Of a DNA stretch of 60,000 bases, positions 35,701 through 47,700 are shown in pieces. The stretch comes from Strigamia acuminata. Lineage: Eukaryota > Arthropoda > Chilopoda > Geophilomorpha > Linotaeniidae. The stretch lies in the NCBI GenBank assembly GCA_949358305.1, contig OX442315.1, forward strand, positions 34,314,427 through 34,374,426. The letters are read 5' to 3'. The position numbers were made by a program, and so were the translations under genes. The notes beneath the pieces were generated by a model that saw nothing but the letters and a program-made list of their open reading frames with translations, did not search any database and was not told the origin of the DNA. Positions within the stretch are counted from its first letter, which is position 1; each line of letters opens with the position of its first letter.

Positions 35701-38700
35701 TTGGTTTAGAAGTTAGCAAGTGAATAACCTTGAAAATGACCTTCAAGGTCAAATTTGATGCCATCATTGGATTGCTCTCACCCAACTTCCTATACGATCG
35801 CTTCATCAAAGTTGGCCTAGATGCAATTGCTCAGGAATTATTTGAGGGGAACAGACTTTTCTTCCACCCTGTATAAAACTTTAAAACAAATTTGACTGAA
35901 TTAATTTTTTTTCTTCAATTCCACCATCAGATTTCCATGCTGCAGCTTATTACAAGTTGGTCGCTTCGACTACCACTCATCATTGCCATTGTGATGCAAC
36001 TTTCTCAGCAATTATCTGGCATTAATGCTGTAACGAACAATACTTTGCAATTGCCTATGGAGGATGTAATTGGTTTTTAATTTGAACGAAATTTTTGCAG
36101 GTTTTTTACTATTCCATGACGATATTCAAAGCCTCTGGCCTAACGGAGGAATCAGCCAGATATGCCAACCTCGGAGTTGGCGCAGCGATGGTCATCATGA
36201 CCATTATCTCAATCCCGTTGATGGATCGGGCGGGAAGGCGGACGTTGCATTTGTACGGTCTCGGCGGAATGTTCATTTTCAGCATTTTTATCACCATCTC
36301 ACTACTAGTGAAGGTATAACGACATCGAATTTATAATTTCGTTATTTAATGTCTTTGAATTTGTGCAGATCATGGTCCAGGGTATGAAATACCTCAGTGT
36401 CATTAGCGTACTTGGTTACGTTGTGTTCTTTGCCGTGGGCCCTGGTGATTGAGCTTTGAACCAATGAGTTGTGCGTTTAGTTACTTTGGGTGTTTGTTTA
36501 TCCTAGGTTCAATTCCGTGGCTAATATCAGCCGAGTTATTTTCTCAGGGTCCACGACCAGCAGCTATGAGTATTGCTACGCTGGTCAATTGGTTTTCCAA
36601 TGGTGTAGTTGGCTTAGTGTTTCTACACATGCACGTGAGATTATCGCTAGAGTTTGCGCCCGGTATCTTGATGTCGTGTTCAAACACTAAATTCTATTTG
36701 TTGCGCACGAAAACACAAATGAGTGAAATCGTGTGGAGTAGAGCATCGATTATCCGAACTAATTGGGAGACGTTGTGACGATTACCTTCTGGAGATAGCA
36801 ATTGCTAAACTAAAGTGTGAACTATCTGTGTGAAAATGTAAAATATGCAAACCTGATGTTTTCTCAAAACATATAACATTTATTCCGGTTTGAACCTTAT
36901 ATAAATACTATGCCTACAAGTGGCTAAAATGACGAGAAGTTAAACTATACAGTTGTTTGGCAAAAGCCCTGAAATAATATCATTTGAAGGCTTCAGTCAT
37001 GCAATAAGAATTTGTAACGGTCTTATTGCTGTGACGTAAAAGATGTCATCTATGAATGGCTTTGGCTTCTAAATGGTCCGGGGTTTGGTTCTAAAAGGCG
37101 TGTAAATGGTTAGGCTGGGTGGGTTATATCCGAGAGGTGCGGTTGACTTTTCTGTATCGTCACACACATCGCATCGCAGATAATTGTTGTAATCAATAAT
37201 TACCGCGAGATGTAACAATGTGAGAATAAATATTCATATTAATTCTATGGAATTAATCATGATATTTTAGAGTCACAAACTTAACTAAAACTATGAAAAT
37301 AAGTAAAATATATTAAAATAGCGCCGAGCTATTTTTTGCCCCGAGTGCAATCAACATCTAAGTTAGACTTAAATGTTCCGTCAAACCAATAACGAATTGA
37401 ATCGAAATATCTCGCAGGAAAGGTTATCCATCGCCGGGAAATTACTCCACTCGGTCCTGGCTGGCGGGAGAGTAACCGGGAAATTACTCCGCGTCGATTA
37501 CTCTGATAATGCGTCTGTGAAATATAAATACTCCACTCTAGATTCTACATTACCAATGCGTCTGTGAATTTTACTCCACTCTAGATTCTGCACTCTACAA
37601 CGGAATGTTGGCATGAAGCTGGAGGGAGTGCGTCTGTGGGTTGTACCCCACTCTAGATACTACACTTAAATGTGTCTGTGAATTACTCACTCTAGTTACA
37701 ACATTTCTACAACGGAATGTTGGCATGAAGAGGCGGGCAGTGTGTCTGTGAGTCTTCTACCCACTCTAGATACTTACACTAAATACAAAGTATTTCTACA
37801 ACGGATTGTCGGAACGCAGAGAAGTATAATATGTGCTCAAGTAATATCAGTATCAAACAAAAACAGAACAAGAGCGAGCTATATCCGTTTTGCAGGGGGA
37901 TATATACTCGGTGAGGAGAATAGCTGTTCAATGATCCAATGGGATCACTGGGCAGTCAAATCCATCCAATCCTAGGTCATAGGAAGTGGATACTCAGGAC
38001 ATAGTCTTCTACTAGGTCCAAAACAGGAACTGGATACGCAGGACACATTTTGGATTAAGTCCCTTTGACTATAATCCAAAAGGAGTCCAACTCACAGTGG
38101 GTGATGGGGGGTGACTTCACCAGGTGTAGAGGTTGCACATAATTCAATAGAATTATGTGACAAATAAATCAACTAGCATTTAAACATCCAAAAGTATTTA
38201 AAAGTGTCTAAAGTTGCAGTGGAATAAAATATAAATAGTAATTTATATTTTATTCACTCAAAAATTGTCGAAATTTGAATTTACCGCTAAAACGCATCAG
38301 CGCCATCTATTGGTGAAGTAATCGTCCTATACTAACAAAGTGCATGACAGTGTAACCGTCACAAGTCCCCCTTAAATATATGTTAATACCTGTATTAACA
38401 TACTATTTATTCCGAATATCTTGAGGATCAAGACCACACTGTCATCTAGGGGACTCGAGCTGTAATCCTTGGTAAGCAAAAACCTTTATTTTATATCTTA
38501 ATAGTATAAATAAAGAGTATTTCTTAATCAAATGCTTCAAAAAATATTTATTAAGGTTATAAAACTTTCAATTATCAATAATAACTTCCATCTCTCTTTA
38601 CAGGTGGACTTACAACTGCATCAAGAAAAGGCGATAACTTAAACTAACATCAAACTCTTGTACCAAACAAATGATTAATAAAATTTAACAATCCTTCGTG

Positions 38701-41700
38701 AATATGATTGGAAATATTTATTTTAAAATAAAATATTTTCAATATATTGTGTTTTTTAACCCAACTTGACTTGTTTTAAACAATTTATGAGTTGTACAAA
38801 ATCGGTCACGTATTTTGTGTTCGGCTTGGGTCTACGTTTAGACTGTCGAACGGGAGATGGAAATCTTTTCCTCTTTTTGGATGAATTTTGAGGAGTTTCG
38901 TCCTCTTTAGAAGAAATCTGAGAAGTTTCCTCCTCTTTCTCTTCAACTAAATCCTCTGTTTCCATGGACACAGGTTCATTTATTAATTCTGGAGAATTAA
39001 TAACCTGACCTGCCATCCAATCTGGAGTCGGGTGTGACTCGTTGGTACCGACTTTCTGATCTAATGTCCATTCCTCAATCGGGTAACTTGGGATATAAGG
39101 CATTAAATCCTGTATGTTGATCGCTTTTGCTTTCGTGTTATCAGAAAGCTTACGTAGTGTGTAGGAACCTCCGCCAAGAACAGCCGTAATTTCCCAAGGT
39201 CCATCACGTTTCTCAGCGAATCCTGCCGAAATCCCTTTATCTTTATTTGATAAAATATGTGTGGCTTTCCACACGAGATCTCCTTTGGCAAATTGACAAA
39301 TATAATATTTGTCTTTATGTAGTCGATCATGCTTTTCGTAATTCGATTGAATTTTCCGATGCATTTCGCTGTGTGCACGTCTAATTACGTCTAAAATGCT
39401 GTAGACGTAGGCTTCGGGATTCTCTTTGTCGAATTTGATGGCGTGTTTAGTAATACGCGGGTCAAATGGCAAAGGAACGATTCTTCCTGTATTAAGAATC
39501 ATCGGAGAACAATTTGTTGCCTCGGACTTAGCGGTGCGCATCGCAAAGGCAAAAGAATTTAAATATTTTGGCCAGTGAGAGTGAATGTCCGAGTATAAAG
39601 CTAACATCATTTTTAAAGTCCTGTTAGCCCGCTCTGTAATATTAGCGGCAGCGTGATATGGGCTAATGTGAGCAATATCTACGTGATTTTTTCGACAAAA
39701 ATCATTAAATATTGTTGACACGAATTGTTTGCCGTTGTCGGAGATTATCTTTTTTGGATATCCCCAACGGTGGAAAACTTCGCTCATTTTATTAACGATG
39801 CATTCACTTGATGCAGTCGCTAATGGGAAGACTTCAATCCATTTTGTACAATTATCAATGATTACTAAAATCCATTTTAATTGTGAACGACCGGCTGGTT
39901 TTGGTCCCATCAGGTCAATGCTTACAGTCTCCCACGGGTTGGTCATGTTGTGAGGTGTATAGCTTGCCCGATGCTTTTGGTGTTGGCTAGGTTTGTATTG
40001 TTGGCAATGAGTGCAACTGCGAACGTAGTTTCGAGTGTCTTTGCTCATTCTAGGCCAGAAATACATCTGTTTTGCTCTATCTAGGGTTTTGCTCATGCCA
40101 GCGTGTCCTGTAAGTGGGTGGCCATGGCATGCGAATAATGCACGTCTCACGAGAGAGCGTGGAATTACCGCCTTAAACCCGTTGCCGGAGTCGTTTAACT
40201 CCTCCTCATCGGTCGGAGCAAAATAAATTAGCATAACACCTTTATTTTCTTCCGGTTCGTCGAGAGTGTAGCCACGAATCGCATTTAACCAATGTTTATC
40301 CGTGATACGATTTTTTAATTTTTCGTCTCCTTTTAGGTAAACAAGGATTTTACTACATGCTGGATCTTTAAGCTGCGCTTCGATAATTTCGTCTCGCGTC
40401 GGCGGAACTACTTTTAGGATATCTGTTAGCGCAGTGTGTACATTTTCGTGATTACAATTGTGGACATCTATATGTCTGCAATTTTCTCTCGTACATCCTT
40501 CTTCCTCCCCCTTTTCTCCAGAATCATGAAATCTAACTGGATTATATGATTCTGAGAAAAAATCCAAACTAAGGCCAACATTTGTGAGAAAATGTTTGCG
40601 CTCAGTCTCCGTCACTTGTAAAGATGCACACCTGTTTCCATTCCAAGTTGGATAGAAATGGGTGATCTCCTCTGGTTCGATATAATCATAATCCGGAGTG
40701 TCTAGTGCAGACAGTGGAGCGCGTGATAATGCGTCCGCTACTTGGTTCATTGCACCGCGTCTAAAAATAATTTTAAACGCGCCACATTGTATTTTGACGG
40801 CCCAACGACCAAACCTTCCCGATGGTTCCGGCGTACTCATCAACCAGCTAAGGGCCTTAGCATCGGACTCGAGAGTGAAAGTCGTGTATTCAATATAAGG
40901 GCGAAATCTTTCGATTGCCCATACAACGGCCAAACACTCCAATTCCGGCGTAGAATACCTTACTTCGGCCCCGTGTAACACTCGACTGGCGTACGCGACT
41001 GCTTTTGGGACCATAATTAATTTCTGTTTCTTTTCACAGAATAATTCTACGTCTTGACAGAGTACTGCACCTAAACCTGAATGAGAAGCATCTGTCAAAA
41101 TGACAAAAGGCTTATTCATATCTGGCATGTGGAGAAGGGCTTGGTCCTTGTCACACAAAATATCTTTGATAGTTTCGAATGCAGTTGTTTGTGGATCATC
41201 CCACACAAACTTTGCTTGATCATGCATAATATTGGTCAATGGACGAGCAATATTTGCGATGTTAGGAATGAATTTTCGGAAAAAATTCGCAAGTCCTACA
41301 AATCTCTGAATGTCTTTAGAACAAGTTGGTTTGGGAAAATTCCTTACAGCCGAGACTTTGTCCGGGTCTGGAAGAAGAGATCCCTCGGAAATTAAATGGC
41401 CTAAAAATCGTAATGATGTTCGACCAAATTTTGACTTGTCTTTATTGATAGTTAGATTTGCAGCATCTAACTTCTCAAGTACGTCTTTAATATGTAATAA
41501 ATGATTTTCCCATGTGTCAGAAAAAATAATTATATCGTCTAAATAGACCAGAGCATGTTTATATAAAGAGTCACCCAATACGGTAGTCATGAGGTGTTGA
41601 AAAGAGCTGGGTGCATTACAAAGACCAAATGGCAACCTTTTGAATTGAAATTTGCCTTTTGGGGTGTAAAAAGCAGTTTTGCTCTTATCCTCCTCCTCCA

Positions 41701-44700
41701 TTTCCATTTGATGATAACCTTTAGTTAAATCAATGGATGTAAAGTACTTGGCCTGATTAGTATGGTGAATTAATAGGTCAATACTTGGCATTTGAATTGC
41801 ATCAACTTCTGTGATCGCATTCAACCAGCGGTAGTCGATACATAATCGATACTTCCCGCCGGGTTTAGCCACTATGACGGGGTGACTTATATAAGGGCCA
41901 GTGGCAGGTTCGATTAACCCATCGGCCTCTAACTCCTCGACCAATTCCGTCATAATGGCCTTCTTGGCTGGATTGTACATTCTATATGGCTGGTGTTTCC
42001 AAGTAGCACCAGGTTTAAACTTGATGCTGTGCTTGGCCACCTTCGTACAGCCCAATTGATCTCGAAATACGTTTTTTAATTGCAAAAGAACGTTTACGAG
42101 TAACCGTTTTTCTTCCGCCGAGCTGTTGCAGCCTTCGACGAGTTTTTCTGCCCAGTCAGGTGAAGTGGGAGTTCCTTCACCTTGGAGACCCAAAGTCCTA
42201 ATGCTTGCTAAGCAACAGTTAAGTTCAGTGGTCTCGTACGGGGCTGTCCATCCGGGCATGTCATCACAGGTGAACACAGCCCGTCGGGGATTAGGGTTTA
42301 TCCCCGTTCTACGCATAAAATTGTGACCCAAAATCAACCCACATACATTCTTGTGTAGAATTATGAAGGTCGTAGGTGTAACTCTCCTTTTATCGGCCCA
42401 TTTGACACAAAGACAAACTTGACCGATAGGTCGGTGATCTATTCCGACCGCGCAGACACGCATTCCCCGGGGACATTCTTGTATGAATTCCACCGGAATT
42501 TCCGTGTTTGAGAGGAGTTGTACTCCAATAAAACATTGGGTGGCTCCAGAGTCCATTAGTGCGTTGTAATCCAAACCTCCAATTTGGACATTCATACGCG
42601 GATCATCTTTGCCACCATTAATTAATTTGCTATTGCAAAGTTTGCCAAGCAATACTTTTCGTTCTTTCTTGTTCCATTTTTCAAGTTTAAGAAGTTTTCT
42701 TAACTTGAAAACCTTGGGTACAAGCGGTTTCTTGGGTGCATTCCAGCTTCCACTGAAAATACTCAAATTTTCTAGTTGGTCTGTCATGACTTTTAAATTT
42801 TCATCGACACCGCCAGTAGAGCTGCTAGTCTTTCGACAGACAGGTACTGCTTCGTAAGAAATGACCAACGATGGTGGTTTATTCTTCGAATCATCGACAT
42901 AAGGTACTGTGAGATGACTAGGCTTATGTCTTAATTTAAATTCATCTTTTCGTAAAAATAAATCATTTGACAATTCCGAGAAAGGAAACAACTCTTTAAG
43001 CGGGGGTTGGGCAACTTGAACAACCCCCTGAATCAGTTTTTTGTCTCGTCGGGAGTGACTGACTCAGTGGCTGCTGGTAAATGCTTAATTAACAGGTCAA
43101 CCATGTTTTTCTGGAAGTCAGTAAATTTGGAGTCTAAAGTTTCTGACGTAACCCAATTTTGTTTGGGTCGTTTAAACTCGGGGTTGGGAGCAGAGTGGTT
43201 AAATCTTTTATTTGAATTTAACGAGTCTGTTTTCCCTGCTAATTTTTTGGGCAAGGGCGGGACATTCTCTTTTAAAATGTCCAGGCTCGTGACAGAAAAA
43301 GCATTTTCCAGTAGTCTTTTCATACTGGGCGGCAAATAATCGCTCCATTGAACCATCGTCAGTTGAGTCGTCATTTTCCGACTCGTCTTCATTTTCAACT
43401 TCATCTTGAGTTTGCGTTAAACGTAGTGAAGTTTTAGATGGAAAAATCTTAGATTTTTCGTGAAGTTTGGGAGTAGGATGATTCTCTCGATTATCGTACT
43501 CCAATTTGGCTGCAAGTTGAGAACTTTCAAACTTAGAGCGATTTGCTCCTACATATTGTAGAATGTCATCTACTGTAAAGTTACCATACATTCCTTGTGT
43601 ACATAACGCCGTGAAACTTTCTTGAGTTAAATTGTCGAATAATTGCGCACGTCCAGTTTTATCACCTGGCGGCACTTCACCTTGTTCTTGCGTATAACGC
43701 AGAAGAAAACTATAAAGTGACTCGTCGGCTCGTTGTTTTACATTAAGAAGTCGCCTTTCTCTTGTAAGTGGAACGAGGTCGAAACAATCGAGAAAAGAGG
43801 CTTCGAAAGTTCGCCAACTGTTAAAAGTATGGCGTTGCTTATGGAACCAACGTTGTGCATGGCCTAATAGTCGTCCAGGTACAGCAGTGTGTACCATGTC
43901 GTCTAAAGGGATGCCTTTCCCGAGTGCGACAGCTTTGACGATTTCAAGGAATCGCGCAACCTCTGTCTGTTTCCCGTCAAAAATAGGAATCTCGATTCCT
44001 TTTCCAAAATTCTGACTGGGATTACTCGGGCTTCGAATCTGACCAACCAAACCCTGAATAATTTGTTTTACGTTTTCGTCTGACAAATTAGAAGCAGAGT
44101 TCGAATTGGGTGTAGACCGACTTTCTTGGTCTCTGAGTGGCGGATTTGGCTCTCCTTGAAAATTTTGATGTCTATCAGGTGGCGGTGGAGAACGAGAATT
44201 ATTACGTCGGTGGAAATTATTGTTATAATTTCCCCCTCCACCAGCGTGAGATTCGTCACTACTCGAGTTAGGATCGGAGTCACGAGGGTCACCAGGAGCT
44301 CCGGGAAATCGTTGATTTCTCGGCGGAGCTCGTCCACCTTGAGAGCGGGAATTTCTATAATTCCTAAAATCTCCATCAGATTGGGTGTGAGATTGAAAAT
44401 TTTGATAATTTTCATTTCTCCCCCTTGGTTGGACCGACAGATTAGTTCGAGGCTGTGGAACTCTGAAAGAATCATTCAAATTCCCAGTGGGAGCGGGTAA
44501 AATATTATTTACAGCCGTCGCACTTGGTAAATTTCGGGAAATTGGCGCAGAAATATTTCCTTGTCCGGAATTTCCCATTCTTTCGGCCGAATTCGATCGC
44601 CAAGAACTAGTTGGTAACTGAATCAAAGGTTGAACAGATAGTGAAGAATTTAACTGCCCATTGTCGTCACGAGCAACATTCATTCGCCATCCAGGCAATT

Positions 44701-47700
44701 GCTGGTAGCGATATGTGGCCGGCGAACGAGGGCCAGTTCGATCTACAGAAACACTTCGTTCGTTGGTTACAACTACATCGGGAGTAATTACACGATTTCT
44801 CTCGTGATGATTATTCGCCGTGTATTGTTGAGCTTCACACAAAGAGGAAAACTGCGTCACTTCCAATTGGTAATGGCGACAGTAAACTTCTAAATCATGC
44901 GGGACGGATAGTGGATCCGTTTGAGAACTACCTGGGTTGGAAACGTCTCTAGGAACATTTTCTTCCCCCTGGCTTTCTAAATCAGACTCCACAATTCCTC
45001 TTGGTGTTTCACACATACCACCACGTCGTCGTGCTCCACGATTTCCTCGTGTTCCACGAACTCTTACAGGTCTACGGGCCATAATACTCAAAGAAATACA
45101 CGTACAACAAGAAAAAATAAACTTTAACTGAACTAGCGTAAATGTAACACGCTTAATATTAAACTAAGAAATAATTTGAAAAAATACAACCTTAGCTGCT
45201 GAAACTGAAGTGGCTTCGGAAAAACTGTCCTATTGCGTGGTCAAGAATGGTCCAAACGGGCACTGGTCACAAAGGCACAACTGGATGGTCGCACTGTCGA
45301 AAAGCAAGTGTGGCTGAATATTGGTTGTCAAACTAGCTTCCGGAAAATCTCCTTTGTCAAGACAGTCTGCTGTGATTGGCGATGTTGAAAAATTCCTGAT
45401 AATTTCTAATCCGAAATTCTCAACAATGTCACATCTGGATGACCTACTCCGAGCTGCATCGTGAGTGGTTCTCTTTGTCACATTCTTTACTTTGTTAAAG
45501 ATTAAAATAATAATCAAAAACATTGAAAACAGAACAATAGAAACTTGGTCAAGTTTTTAACCAGCAAAATAAAATACTTTAACTTTTTATTTTTCAGTCA
45601 GCAGGATTTCTAGTCAAATTCGTTTTTTGATCAAAATTCAAGGTTTCGAAATTTTCCAGAATATAGCTGAATATTCTGGGAAACTCAATAAAATCATAAT
45701 AGATTTTTCGTAAGAGATTCGGAATTATAATGAGTTTTTTTTCAAAATAATCCAAAAATTCGAATTCAGATATTTCCAAAAGATAATGAGAATTTTTTGA
45801 AAACAAATGGATATTTCACAGTAAATCTATAGAGAAAAATCGGAAATTTTCTAATTATAATATCTATATAAAATAATCAAGAAAATTCATTTTTCAATTT
45901 ACACTTTGATCACAGAGTTCACTTCGATAAAACGCAACCTATCTCGGTGGGACCTCCACGTGTGACGATTACCTTCTGGAGATAGCAATTGCTAAACTAA
46001 AGTGTGAACTATCTGTGTGAAAATGTAAAATATGCAAACCTGATGTTTTCTCAAAACATATAACATTTATTCCGGTTTGAACCTTATATAAATACTATGC
46101 CTACAAGTGGCTAAAATGACGAGAAGTTAAACTATACAGTTGTTTGGCAAAAGCCCTGAAATAATATCATTTGAAGGCTTCAGTCATGCAATAAGAATTT
46201 GTAACGGTCTTATTGCTGTGACGTAAAAGATGTCATCTATGAATGGCTTTGGCTTCTAAATGGTCCGGGGTTTGGTTCTAAAAGGCGTGTAAATGGTTAG
46301 GCTGGGTGGGTTATATCCGAGAGGTGCGGTTGACTTTTCTGTATCGTCACACACATCGCATCGCAGATAATTGTTGTAATCAATAATTACCGCGAGATGT
46401 AACAATGTGAGAATAAATATTCATATTAATTCTATGGAATTAATCATGATATTTTAGAGTCACAAACTTAACTAAAACTATGAAAATAAGTAAAATATAT
46501 TAAAATAGCGCCGAGCTATTTTTTGCCCCGAGTGCAATCAACATCTAAGTTAGACTTAAATGTTCCGTCAAACCAATAACGAATTGAATCGAAATATCTC
46601 GCAGGAAAGGTTATCCATCGCCGGGAAATTACTCCACTCGGTCCTGGCTGGCGGGAGAGTAACCGGGAAATTACTCCGCGTCGATTACTCTGATAATGCG
46701 TCTGTGAAATATAAATACTCCACTCTAGATTCTACATTACCAATGCGTCTGTGAATTTTACTCCACTCTAGATTCTGCACTCTACAACGGAATGTTGGCA
46801 TGAAGCTGGAGGGAGTGCGTCTGTGGGTTGTACCCCACTCTAGATACTACACTTAAATGTGTCTGTGAATTACTCACTCTAGTTACAACATTTCTACAAC
46901 GGAATGTTGGCATGAAGAGGCGGGCAGTGTGTCTGTGAGTCTTCTACCCACTCTAGATACTTACACTAAATACAAAGTATTTCTACAACGGATTGTCGGA
47001 ACGCAGAGAAGTATAATATGTGCTCAAGTAATATCAGTATCAAACAAAAACAGAACAAGAGCGAGCTATATCCGTTTTGCAGGGGGATATATACTCGGTG
47101 AGGAGAATAGCTGTTCAATGATCCAATGGGATCACTGGGCAGTCAAATCCATCCAATCCTAGGTCATAGGAAGTGGATACTCAGGACATAGTCTTCTACT
47201 AGGTCCAAAACAGGAACTGGATACGCAGGACACATTTTGGATTAAGTCCCTTTGACTATAATCCAAAAGGAGTCCAACTCACAGTGGGTGATGGGGGGTG
47301 ACTTCACCAGGTGTAGAGGTTGCACATAATTCAATAGAATTATGTGACAAATAAATCAACTAGCATTTAAACATCCAAAAGTATTTAAAAGTGTCTAAAG
47401 TTGCAGTGGAATAAAATATAAATAGTAATTTATATTTTATTCACTCAAAAATTGTCGAAATTTGAATTTACCGCTAAAACGCATCAGCGCCATCTATTGG
47501 TGAAGTAATCGTCCTATACTAACAAAGTGCATGACAGTGTAACCGTCACAACGTAGGTGTTTATAAAACCGAACATTAGGTTTATATTCATACTGTACTG
47601 CGTATGAAATGATAAAACATAAAAAAAATTGTTTAAAAGCATTAAAATCCGATAAAAAATGGATAAAAAGCGTTAAAACTGATTAAAAATGGATAAAAAT

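Larger units (their letters stand above)
36770..47554 (-). mobile_element. Complete Ty3/gypsy LTR retrotransposon, antisense in GLUT1 intron 11
   Basis: The element is 36774-47550 (10,777 bp). LTRs at each end are 1590 bp long with matching sequence wherever I compared them, and acgt is duplicated on both sides (36770-36773, 47551-47554). Read on the minus strand the order is LTR, primer site, leader, gag, middle frame, pol (protease, reverse transcriptase, RNase H, integrase), polypurine tract, LTR. That protein order identifies Ty3/gypsy (Metaviridae). No env-like frame was found. Equal LTRs and intact long frames indicate recent insertion. It lies opposite to the host gene's direction. Confidence 0.95.

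Noticed and set aside
36635-36778. Continuation of exon 11 as a short C-terminus
   Set aside because: Lacks helix 12, and the true donor gtgaga is at 36635; the sequence resembles a dispersed repeat also at 13206.
38364-38755. Envelope-like gene in the retrotransposon
   Set aside because: Only 390 bases lie between pol and the 3' LTR and none holds a useful frame.
39729-42857. Plus-strand frames across pol
   Set aside because: Antisense shadows of the 1411-residue pol frame.
44126-44500. 124-codon plus-strand frame opposite gag
   Set aside because: Antisense shadow of the Arg/Asn-rich gag region.
45941-45958. tRNA gene fragment
   Set aside because: Only the 18-base 3' end is present and its place next to the LTR explains it as a primer-binding site.
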